This document shows, one piece after another, positions 56,616-64,000 of a DNA stretch of 64,000 nucleotides. Position 1 is the stretch's first letter. Each line of letters opens with the position of its first letter. The notes beneath the pieces are model-generated. The model had not been told where the DNA came from and made no database searches. It worked only from the letters and a program-made list of their open reading frames with translations. Origin of the DNA: Pirellulales bacterium (lineage in GTDB: Bacteria > Planctomycetota > Planctomycetia > Pirellulales > JALHPA01); NCBI GenBank assembly GCA_033762255.1, contig JANRLT010000039.1:1-64000 (forward strand), written 5' to 3'. The position numbers were made by a program, and so were the translations under genes.

Positions 56616-58649
56616 ATGGCCAGATTAGGAAAAGTGGACCGGGCACTGCTGCGCACCAGTTATGTGATTACTGCATTTCTTTTAATCGCGGCGCTCTATC
56701 TCGGCCAGGATGTGTTTTTACCGCTCACCCTGGCCATTTTATTGACATTTCTACTGAGTGGAGCGGTTTCCCGCCTGGAACGCTGGGGCATGTCACGCAT
56801 CCCCGCGACAATTTTGGCCTGTGGTATCGTAGCCGCTGGCACGGCTGTGGTTTCCATGATTGTGGTTGGCCAAGCGGTCTCCCTGGCCGAAAATCTCCCC
56901 AGTTATCGGCAAAATATTGTCACCAAAATACAGGCGATTCAAGGCTCTTCCGGTTCTTGGGTCAAGCGCACCTTGGGGTTTGTGGAACAAATCCAAGAGG
57001 AAGTCGCTGCTCCGCAAGACTCAAACGTGGAGGATAAAAATCCTGGATCAGGGACGAAAAATACGGGCCAGGATCCTTCTCAGCTATCCACAAATACCAC
57101 GGATGCAAACACCCAAAAATCGCCGCTGGCTACCCCGGCACGCCCCGTCCCCGTCCAGCTGATGAGCCGCGAAAATGGCCTTTGGGCCTATTTTCGTACG
57201 ATTTCCGGTCCTTTGTGGGAACCGGTGGCGCTTATCGGATTAGTTAGCCTGTTTACTATTTTCATGCTCATCGACCGGGACGATTTGCGTAATCGGTTGG
57301 TGATCTTGCTGGGGAATCAACGGCTGTATGGCACCACCCAAATGCTGGACGAAGCCGCGCAGAAAGTGGGAAGATATTTGCGAATGCAACTGCTCATTAA
57401 CACCCTGTATGGAGCGGCCGTGGCGGTGGGGTTGGCGGTGGTGGGCCTGCCTAATGCGCTGTTATGGGGGTTTTTGGCAATGATTTTGCGCTTTATTCCC
57501 TACCTGGGTCCCCTGATTGCCATGGCGTTCCCTATTATGCTTTCCTTGGCGGTTTTTGAAGGCTGGATTCAACCGCTGATCATTGGCGGTTTATTTGTAA
57601 CCCTTGAATTAATATCCAATAACATCCTGGAACCGTGGTTATATGGCAGTAGCACCGGATTAACGGCCATGGGAATTTTGGTGGCCGCGTTATTTTGGAC
57701 AAGTTTGTGGGGAACCCCCGGATTAATCATGGCCATCCCTATCACCGTCTGCATGATTGTGATTGGGAGGCATTTTCCCCAATTTCGTGGTTTGAGGGTG
57801 TTATTGAGTGATGATGAGCCGATGCCGCCCGCGGCCGTGATCTATCAGAGATTGCTCGCGCGAGACCCGGATCAAGCGGCTGAAACCTTGACTGAATGCG
57901 CGAGCTGTCGGAGCTATGAAGTCCTTTGCGATGAAGTTTTGCTACCCGCCATCAAAATGTACGAACAGGATCGGCATCAAGACGTGATGGACGCTGACGA
58001 ACAAAAAACCCTGCAAGCGGATTTTCAGACTTTATTTCAAGAAAGCTTGGAAGATGCGTTGGCAACGACGCCCACGGAGGTGGTCCCGACCAAATGTCCC
58101 GCCCGGATTTTATGCATTCCCGCCCGCGACCAAGGAGATTTATGGGCCTCGGAATTGCTAGCCCGGCTCTTACTGCGGTTGGGGCACTCGGTTGATGTGA
58201 TCCCAGTAAACCAAACTACCGGCGAGACCGCCGAACAATTCGACCGCGGGGATTACGACCTGGCGATAATTAACGCCGTTCCCCCGGCAGTTACCATGCA
58301 TATTCAATATCTTTGCAAACGCCTGCGCGCAGTCGCGTCCCAAGGCAAAATCTTAGTCGGTTATTGGGCTACGGACGCCTTTGTGGAACGGGTGCGGGAA
58401 AAATTTACCAGCCGGGGAGCCGATCAGGTCGTTACCCGATTTCAAGACGCGGTCCAATGGTTGCAACGCGAAGCCCCCAGTTGGTCCGCCGCCCGCCAAT
58501 GTCGCACGGCCGCGGACAACCTTTCTCTTTCCGCTAGCCCGCGTCGTGAAGCCAACCCGCGCGATGAACAATCTGACAACTCTCCCGCGTCGATTCCGAA
58601 TGAGCGGGAAAATCAGCGGGAGGCGCGTGATTCGGCCGCTCCCGCTTGA
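56616..58649 (+). CDS. AI-2E/PerM-family permease with a C-terminal cobalamin-binding-like domain
   Basis: The first ~390 residues are an AI-2E transporter (PerM/TqsA family) with about seven membrane helices (ITAFLLIAALYLGQDVFLPL, ALLWGFLAMILRFIPYLGPL, LEPWLYGSSTGLTAMG) and a periplasmic insertion rich in Asn, Thr and Ser. The cytoplasmic tail from about residue 480 has a Rossmann-like domain (CPARILCIPARDQGDLWASE, LLARLLLRLGHSVDVIPVNQ, YDLAIINAVPP) resembling cobalamin-binding domains, but the D-x-H-x-x-G motif for the corrin is not conserved. A low-complexity tail follows. Transport of small organic molecules or ions is inferred; it may respond to the same stress as CsbD2. Confidence 0.8.
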   Translation: MARLGKVDRALLRTSYVITAFLLIAALYLGQDVFLPLTLAILLTFLLSGAVSRLERWGMSRIPATILACGIVAAGTAVVSMIVVGQAVSLAENLPSYRQNIVTKIQAIQGSSGSWVKRTLGFVEQIQEEVAAPQDSNVEDKNPGSGTKNTGQDPSQLSTNTTDANTQKSPLATPARPVPVQLMSRENGLWAYFRTISGPLWEPVALIGLVSLFTIFMLIDRDDLRNRLVILLGNQRLYGTTQMLDEAAQKVGRYLRMQLLINTLYGAAVAVGLAVVGLPNALLWGFLAMILRFIPYLGPLIAMAFPIMLSLAVFEGWIQPLIIGGLFVTLELISNNILEPWLYGSSTGLTAMGILVAALFWTSLWGTPGLIMAIPITVCMIVIGRHFPQFRGLRVLLSDDEPMPPAAVIYQRLLARDPDQAAETLTECASCRSYEVLCDEVLLPAIKMYEQDRHQDVMDADEQKTLQADFQTLFQESLEDALATTPTEVVPTKCPARILCIPARDQGDLWASELLARLLLRLGHSVDVIPVNQTTGETAEQFDRGDYDLAIINAVPPAVTMHIQYLCKRLRAVASQGKILVGYWATDAFVERVREKFTSRGADQVVTRFQDAVQWLQREAPSWSAARQCRTAADNLSLSASPRREANPRDEQSDNSPASIPNERENQREARDSAAPA

Positions 58650-58657
58650 GTGTTGAA

Positions 58658-61096
58658 CTAATAATTCAAGATCTGATCGGCGTATTTTGCCAACACCAGG
58701 AATAATTGATGTCGTTCCAGCGGTTTGGGTAAGTAATCATTGCACCCCGCCTCCAGGCATTTTTCGCGATCTCCCTGCAGGGCGGCGGCCGTGAGGGCAA
58801 TGATCGGCAATTTATATCCCAGCGACCGGAGACGCGCGGTTGCATCAAAACCATTTAACACGGGCATTTGCATATCCATCAGGATGACATCAAATGGTTC
58901 CTTGCCGGGGGCTGACTTTAGCATTAAATCCATCGCTTCCTGCCCCGTATTAACCACGGTTACCCGGGCCTGCACATCTTCTAACATGCGCCGCACCAGA
59001 TATTGCACACTGCGGGTATCCTCCGCCACCAACACGCGCAAGGGAATCGTCACCCGCAGCGTTTCGTGAATATGCTCGTTATCGGCCGCCAATTGCTCCC
59101 GCACGCTAATCGTCGAAGCGGCTTCTTCCTCCGTCAGCGGCAACTCCAAACCAACCTGGGTCCCCCGGTTGAGCGTGCTTTGTACCTCTATCCGCCCCTC
59201 CAAGAGTTCGGTCAATCGCTGGCAGATCGTCAAGCCCAGACCGGTACCGCCATATTTTTGCGATAAATGGCGGTGCTCTTGATGAAAGGCCGTAAAGATG
59301 TCCGCCAGCTTTTCCCTGGCGATGCCCACGCCCGTGTCGCTCACATCAATGCGCAAAAAGCCCGGCCGCAAGGGATCGTACGGACGGACATGAATAATGA
59401 CCTGGCCCCGTTCGGTAAATTTAATCGCGTTGCCCACCAAATTGATCAGTATTTGCCGCACCCGCAAGGGATCCGTGTTAATCAGCCGCGGCACGAATTC
59501 GGGATAATCGGTGTGCAATTCAATCCCTTTTTCCTGGGCCAGCGGCGCAAATAACGAATGCACGTCCTCGATGGTTTGCAAGAGGGAGCAAGGTACGCGA
59601 TTAACTTCCAACTTGCCAGCCTCGATTTTGGACAAATCCAAGACATCGTTTAAGATGCCCAGCAAGAGTTGCCCTTGATTGCGAATCATTTGCACCATTT
59701 CGCGCTGTTCATCGTCGGTCAGTCGGGGATAAAGCGTATCCGCGCAGCCCAAAACCGCGGTCAGGGGGGTCCGAATTTCATGACTCATATTCGCCAAAAA
59801 CGCGGATTTAGCCTCGTTGGCGGATTGGGCCTGGGCCTGCGCCAGGCGCAAGGTATCCTCGATGCTTTTGCGCTCCGTCACGTCACTTTGAATTCCGACG
59901 TAGTGCGTCACGTTGCCTTGCTCATCCCGCAAGGGGCTAATACGCACTTCATTCCAAAATTCGGTCCCGTCCTTGCGATAGTTTAAAAGCACCACATTGA
60001 CATCGGTTTGCCTGGACAGGGCCTCGGTAATGAGCCTTATCATGGCGGGATCGGTCTTGGGACCTTGCAAAAAACGGCAATTCCGCCCCACGATTTCCTG
60101 CCGCGAATATCCAGTTAATAATTCAAAACCGCGATTTGCGTAAAGAATTTCGCAGTGGGGTGTTTTGGCGTCGGTGACCAGGATGCCATTGGTGGCGGCT
60201 TCCAGCGCGCGGTTGCTCAGCCGCAAGTTTTCCTCAAATTTTCGCCGGGCGGTAATATCCCAGTTGAGACCGATCATCTTTAATGCCTGGCCGGTCTCGC
60301 TCCAAATGACTTTGCCGCAACCCTCTAGCCAGCGCACCCCTAGCGTCGGATGAGTTATTTGAAATTCCGCCTGATAACGGCCATTCTTTTCCAGCGCCGC
60401 CTCGGTCCGTTGCCGCACCCAATCGCGAAATTCAACCATTACCCGGTCAAAAATCATGTTAGTGTCGATTTTGCCGGGCTGATCGACAAATCCCCATAAT
60501 TCGCGGCACCGTTGGTCAAACGTGCAATACCCCTCCACCAAATCCCATTCCCAATAGCCCATTTGGGCCGCATCGAGCGCTAACCGCAACTGCACCTCGT
60601 GCAATTCCAAGGCGGCCTGCGACAGGCGATGCGCGTGAATCTCGGATTGGAGGGTTTGGTTGACTTGATAGAGCTCATGCGTACGTTCCGCCACCAAATT
60701 TTGCAAATCCTGGGTGCTGCGCAACATAAGGGCCTTTGGAATGACGGGTATTAATGCCACCACCGTTAATACGGAGACTCCCGCGGTGACCATTTTTAAC
60801 AAGCCCCCCAATCGGTAGGCTGGCCACCAAAACATTAGCGAATCCAAAAGATGCGTCATTCCGCACGCCAGAATAAATGCGCTAAATAGCCAAAAAATCC
60901 GGGGAAAAGGTAAATCCCTGCGTTTGCGTATAAATACCCATAATACGATGGGGATGGCGGTGTAGGCCCCCCAGATGAGCAAATCGGAAATGATATGCAG
61001 CCACCCCCAGCCAGGTTCTTCGTGCCAAACTGTGCCACAATGCCAACGCGGCGGAAATCCAGTTGTATCCCAGATCGCATTGAACCAGTTCAACAT
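58658..61096 (-). CDS. Ethylene-receptor-like/LOV hybrid sensor histidine kinase
   Basis: The 812-residue protein begins with three membrane helices like the plant ethylene receptor: DLLIWGAYTAIPIVLWVFIR with Asp38, and AFILACGMTHLLDSLMFWWP where Cys78 and His82 (C-x-x-x-H) match the copper ligands; Asp38-Cys78 spacing is 40, as in ETR1 (25, 65). A PAS domain (about 165-285) is followed by a LOV-type PAS: LTGYSRQEIVGRNCRFLQGP with the flavin adduct Cys340, LNYRKDGTEFWNEVRISPLR and VGIQSDVTERK. HisKA (HEIRTPLTAVLG, His439), HATPase (NLVGNAIKFTE, DTGVGI, GGTGLGL) and a receiver (ILMDMQMP, Asp741) follow. It would join a hybrid-kinase phosphorelay. ACAGGA precedes the ATG. Confidence 0.9.
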   Translation of the reverse strand: MLNWFNAIWDTTGFPPRWHCGTVWHEEPGWGWLHIISDLLIWGAYTAIPIVLWVFIRKRRDLPFPRIFWLFSAFILACGMTHLLDSLMFWWPAYRLGGLLKMVTAGVSVLTVVALIPVIPKALMLRSTQDLQNLVAERTHELYQVNQTLQSEIHAHRLSQAALELHEVQLRLALDAAQMGYWEWDLVEGYCTFDQRCRELWGFVDQPGKIDTNMIFDRVMVEFRDWVRQRTEAALEKNGRYQAEFQITHPTLGVRWLEGCGKVIWSETGQALKMIGLNWDITARRKFEENLRLSNRALEAATNGILVTDAKTPHCEILYANRGFELLTGYSRQEIVGRNCRFLQGPKTDPAMIRLITEALSRQTDVNVVLLNYRKDGTEFWNEVRISPLRDEQGNVTHYVGIQSDVTERKSIEDTLRLAQAQAQSANEAKSAFLANMSHEIRTPLTAVLGCADTLYPRLTDDEQREMVQMIRNQGQLLLGILNDVLDLSKIEAGKLEVNRVPCSLLQTIEDVHSLFAPLAQEKGIELHTDYPEFVPRLINTDPLRVRQILINLVGNAIKFTERGQVIIHVRPYDPLRPGFLRIDVSDTGVGIAREKLADIFTAFHQEHRHLSQKYGGTGLGLTICQRLTELLEGRIEVQSTLNRGTQVGLELPLTEEEAASTISVREQLAADNEHIHETLRVTIPLRVLVAEDTRSVQYLVRRMLEDVQARVTVVNTGQEAMDLMLKSAPGKEPFDVILMDMQMPVLNGFDATARLRSLGYKLPIIALTAAALQGDREKCLEAGCNDYLPKPLERHQLFLVLAKYADQILNY

Positions 61097-61264
61097 AAAA
61101 TCCTGTCAAAAACTCATCCCAGGGTTGGGCCACACGAATGAATAATAACTGCTCCCAAACGCCACAAACCCTGCACACTTTTAATAAGTGCCAGGGTCGG
61201 GCGTATAAAAATATACCGCTAATAATGTATATTTAATTTCTATATTTTTATTGAACTTCCCAGG

Positions 61265-61435
61265 CTACGGGGTGCCCCGCGGCACTTGGCCAAACAACAG
61301 GCTCAAAATGAACAACACAATAAAAATGAAAAATAAAATCTGGGCAATGCCCGAGGCGGCGGCGTAAATGCTGGTAAAACCAAATACCCCCGCAATTAGG
61401 GCAATAACCAGAAAAACAATGGTCCAGTGTAACAT
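61265..61435 (-). CDS. DUF1328 small membrane protein
   Basis: The 56-residue protein (MLHWTIVFLVIALIAGVFGF, then AAASGIAQILFFIFIVLFIL) fits the DUF1328/YtjA-like family of small two-helix membrane proteins. GAGGAG precedes the ATG. Such genes are often induced by osmotic stress. A weak sigma-54-like site is at 61494-61509. Confidence 0.9.
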   Translation of the reverse strand: MLHWTIVFLVIALIAGVFGFTSIYAAASGIAQILFFIFIVLFILSLLFGQVPRGTP

Positions 61436-61493
61436 GATTGAACTCCTCATATGGATTGAGTTTACAACAAGCTTTACCCTCTTCTAGTACATG

Positions 61494-61509
61494 GGCAATT
61501 TCTGCGCCG
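61494..61509 (-). promoter_or_regulatory. Weak sigma-54-like site upstream of DUF1328
   Basis: On the minus strand CGGCGCAGAAATTGCC keeps GG-N10-GC and TTGC but differs from the consensus at several positions. It is 59 nt before the start codon. It is divergent from the site at 61747-61762 in the gene-free stretch 61436-61822. Confidence 0.35.
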
Positions 61510-61746
61510 TGAAACATTAATTAAGCCACAAGTTCGCGGCCCATTAATCTCCTGACGACGTAATTATTTACTAAATCATGGTTTATAGCCAATTTAAATC
61601 TTTCAGCTATGATACTGAAGATTGTTAATTATCAAGAAGACGCCCCTGTCTCATTAACCACCAAACTGATTGCAAATATACCACTAACTGCGACGCGTTA
61701 GTTGCCTACCGTAAATTCACCACAGGATTGGCATCGCCGGGCGGTT

Positions 61747-61762
61747 TGGCATTGTATTTGCT
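61747..61762 (+). promoter_or_regulatory. Sigma-54 promoter of the GH13 gene
   Basis: TGGCATTGTATTTGCT keeps TGGCA, TTGCT and GG-N10-GC spacing; positions 6-7 differ from TGGCACG. It is 60 nt before the ATG at 61823 and very close in sequence to the BON promoter at 54193. Confidence 0.75.
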
Positions 61763-61822
61763 TGAACGAAAAAATGCTCTTCACCCTTTTCAAAATGACA
61801 CCCTTTTCAAAATATCTGCCAC

Positions 61823-63694
61823 ATGCTCAAGTATTCATCGAGTGTCACTTCTACCACCGCGTCCCTTAAATCCAGCGGAAAAATGCTTCTCGTCCAGGAT
61901 GTTCCAGAGGATTCTTTTTCCAGTCCCGAATTGGCGGGGATGGGAGCCATCGTCCATGCCGGCGGCGTGGCATTTCGAGTGTGGGCTCCCCACGCGGAAA
62001 AAGCTTTTGTAGTGGGTAGCTTTAATCAGTGGCAAGAAACCTGTGCACTGCGCAAAAACGATCAAGGTTTTTGGTATGTGGATGTGCCAGGCGCCAAAGT
62101 CGGCGATGAGTATCGATATTTATTTTATCGGGGGGAAGAACGACTATCGCGCATCGACCCTTATGCCAAGGAAGTTACCAACTCCATCGGCAACGGTGTG
62201 ATCGTCGATGAGGAGTTTGATTGGGGAGAAAACAATTTTCAACTTCCACCCTGGAATGAAATTGTGATTTATGAACTTCACATTGGCACATTTGGCGACC
62301 CCGACCGGCAACAACCTGGCAACTTTGACGCGGCAATCGCCAAATTTGAGCACCTAAAGCGGCTAGGCGTCAATGTCATTCAAATCATGCCCACGGCGGA
62401 GTTCGCCGGGGATTACTCTTGGGGATATAATCCGGCCCATATCTTTGCCACGGAATCGGCCTACGGCGGGCCGCGGGCTTTTAAAAACTTTATTCGCGCG
62501 GCGCATGACGCGGGATTGGGCGTGATATTGGACGTGGTTTACAATCACTTTGGCCCCAGCGATCTGGATTTGTGGCGGTTTGACGGCTGGACGGAAAACG
62601 ACGGAGGGGGCATTTACTTTTACAATGACTGGCGACGCAGTACCCCCTGGGGAGACACGCGGCCCGATTATGGCCGGGGAGAAGTTCGCCAGTTTATCCA
62701 CGACAACGCCTTTTACTGGTTGGATCAATTTCATGTGGATGGCCTGCGTTTTGACATGACGCTGTACATGCGCACGGCCAATGGGTCGGATTTGCCCGAA
62801 GGGTGGAGCCTGACCCAATGGATCAACCAGGACATCAGAACCAAATATCCCGGACGAATCACCATTGCCGAGGATTTGCAAAACAATGAATGGCTGACCA
62901 AGCCCGTGGACGCGGGGGGAGCGGGATTTTCCGCGCAGTGGGACGCGAATTTTGTGCATCCCATCCGTCGGGCGGTGGAGGTTTCCTCCGACGAGGCTTG
63001 CTCGCTCATGGCCGTGCGCGACGCGATCAACTTTAAATATAACGGCGATGGATTTCAGCGGGTGATTTACAGCGAATCACACGATGAAGTGGCCAATGGC
63101 AAGGCGCGTGTTCCCACCAATGTTGATCAGCGGGACGGGAACAACTATTTTGCCCAAAAAAAGTCCACCCTGGCGGCGGCGCTGGTCTTTACCACGCCGG
63201 GCATCCCCATGCTTTTTCAAGGGCAAGAGTTCTTGCAGGGGGGCTGGTTTCAGGACACGGTGCCGTTGGATTGGGACCTAACCGACACTTACCAAGGAAT
63301 CTTGCGACTGTACCGCGATTTGATCAGGTTGCGTTTGAATCGCGGCGGAACCACTCGCGGACTATGCGCCAACCATGTGGATGTCTTTCACGTCAACGAC
63401 GCGGAAAATGTCTTGGCCTTTCGCCGCTGGGACCATGGCGGCCCGGCCGATGACGTGCTGGTCGTGATGAATTTTTCCAGCGAACCAAAGCGGGATTATC
63501 GGATCGGTTTGCCCCAGCCTGGAACATGGGAGCTAGAGCTTAACAGCGATTGGCAGGGGTACAGCCCGGATTTTAGCAATTTTGCCTGCGATAATCTGGT
63601 GAGCGACGCGCAATCGTACGACCATCAACCCGCGAGCGCGCGGATCAATATCGGGCCGTACAGCGCATTGATTTATTCGCTATCGGGGGGGTAG
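61823..63694 (+). CDS. GH13 alpha-amylase-superfamily enzyme with N-terminal CBM48
   Basis: The 623-residue enzyme has a CBM48-like module (VAFRVWAPHAEKAFVVGSFN, QWQETCALRKNDQGFWYVDV) and a GH13 barrel: GVILDVVYNHFGPSDLDLWR (region I), DGLRFDMTLY (catalytic Asp311), RITIAEDLQNNEW (Glu350) and VIYSESHDEVANGKARV (transition-state Asp421). The last motif resembles branching enzymes, and the CBM48 fits branching, debranching or trehalose-forming enzymes; substrate is not fixed. Glycogen or trehalose handling in osmotic stress would suit its sigma-54 promoter. ATG 61823 is taken; an ATG at 61883 is also possible. No obvious ribosome binding site for either. Confidence 0.85.
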   Translation: MLKYSSSVTSTTASLKSSGKMLLVQDVPEDSFSSPELAGMGAIVHAGGVAFRVWAPHAEKAFVVGSFNQWQETCALRKNDQGFWYVDVPGAKVGDEYRYLFYRGEERLSRIDPYAKEVTNSIGNGVIVDEEFDWGENNFQLPPWNEIVIYELHIGTFGDPDRQQPGNFDAAIAKFEHLKRLGVNVIQIMPTAEFAGDYSWGYNPAHIFATESAYGGPRAFKNFIRAAHDAGLGVILDVVYNHFGPSDLDLWRFDGWTENDGGGIYFYNDWRRSTPWGDTRPDYGRGEVRQFIHDNAFYWLDQFHVDGLRFDMTLYMRTANGSDLPEGWSLTQWINQDIRTKYPGRITIAEDLQNNEWLTKPVDAGGAGFSAQWDANFVHPIRRAVEVSSDEACSLMAVRDAINFKYNGDGFQRVIYSESHDEVANGKARVPTNVDQRDGNNYFAQKKSTLAAALVFTTPGIPMLFQGQEFLQGGWFQDTVPLDWDLTDTYQGILRLYRDLIRLRLNRGGTTRGLCANHVDVFHVNDAENVLAFRRWDHGGPADDVLVVMNFSSEPKRDYRIGLPQPGTWELELNSDWQGYSPDFSNFACDNLVSDAQSYDHQPASARINIGPYSALIYSLSGG

Positions 63695-63759
63695 CTTCTA
63701 AGCGGGCAAAAATGCAATCATAAGTATACCGACGCAACACCCGCAAATGGAGTTTACTC

Positions 63760-63960
63760 GTCGTAGTTCGGGCTTCAGCCCGAAACCCAGGAGACTGTTG
63801 AATGAATTCGTTGGTCGAAGCGGATGGATCGGGCCTTTGGTCCTTTCATTCTTTTTCTTCCCATGACCTAGGGCGACGCTGCGCTTGCCCTAGGCTGGGA
63901 TAGGTTGGGCCTTTGGCCCAGAAAGAATCAAACCCTTGGCCCGTAAATGAATTAACCAAC
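63760..63960 (+). repeat. CCTAGGGC stem-loop interspersed repeat, copy 3
   Basis: Core 63867-63921 matches copies 1 and 2, including TAGGTTGGGCCTTTGGCCCA; a GGGCTTCAGCCC palindrome precedes it near 63770. The flanking TTGGCCCGTA and GCACACTGCGAAG also match copy 2, so the similarity extends to about the window edge. The gene-free stretch 63695-64000 holds only this. Confidence 0.85.
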
Positions 63961-64000
63961 GATAATCTTTGCACACTGCGAAGCATTTTAAGGTTAGTAG

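Noticed and set aside
61081-61264. A sigma-54 site upstream of the ethylene/LOV kinase
   Set aside because: I searched both orientations for GG-N10-GC with TTGC and found no acceptable match; the same is true for the CHASE3 kinase and NtrC-type genes, so the sensors and activator are probably not read from sigma-54.

Overview
The window reads as chromosome of a Planctomycetota bacterium, probably of the Pirellulales type. The evidence is the 1725-residue cytochrome c/WD40/DUF1549/DUF1553 protein next to a DUF1501 protein (24.4-31.2 kb), a Tat-exported Gfo/Idh/MocA oxidoreductase, a sulfatase, a secreted sialate-O-acetylesterase-type esterase, a PEP-CTERM protein, long secreted low-complexity proteins, and many palindromic interspersed repeats. 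These assignments come from reading the translations; no database search was possible.

Layout. 0-7 kb: the edge of a transposase, two secreted proteins, lspA, an Rrf2 regulator and an inositol-monophosphatase/HisN-type phosphatase. 7-24 kb: an accessory stretch with four toxin-antitoxin loci (two intact, two broken by point lesions), an Rhs remnant followed by a small membrane protein, a GIY-YIG protein, a DoxX plus Gfo/Idh pair, a hydroxyacid dehydrogenase, the esterase, a thioredoxin-like pair, and arrays of repeats. 24-31 kb: the DUF1549/DUF1553 + DUF1501 pair. 31-46 kb: an HNH protein between direct repeats, a TPR-HINT protein, a trypsin-like fold protein without its catalytic His and Ser plus TPR, a 30-residue Lys-rich protein, the sulfatase and three secreted proteins.

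46-64 kb is the most coherent region and the best candidate for an undescribed system. It encodes a complete multistep phosphorelay: a CHASE3 hybrid kinase, a receiver-HPt protein, an NtrC-type sigma-54 activator, and a second hybrid kinase whose N-terminus looks like a plant-type ethylene-binding domain and which also carries a LOV blue-light domain. Around these genes lie stress/envelope genes: two CsbD proteins, a holin-like protein, small membrane proteins, PRC-barrel, BON-like, DUF892 ferritin-like, a lipoprotein, an AI-2E-type permease, DUF1328 and a GH13 enzyme. I read sigma-54 (-24/-12) promoter matches before at least five of these transcription units (one is an exact consensus match), plus three weaker candidates, all about 50-90 nt from the start codon. 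My inference is a sigma-54-controlled general/osmotic stress regulon whose sensors, phosphotransfer protein and activator are encoded within it.

Several intergenic stretches hold repeats rather than genes: a CCTAGGGC stem-loop family (three copies, one at the right edge), a GCTAGC-centred family, a GGAACAAGTTCC-centred family, a 14-bp-stem palindrome (two copies) and direct repeats around the HNH gene. No rRNA, tRNA or CRISPR array was recognised.
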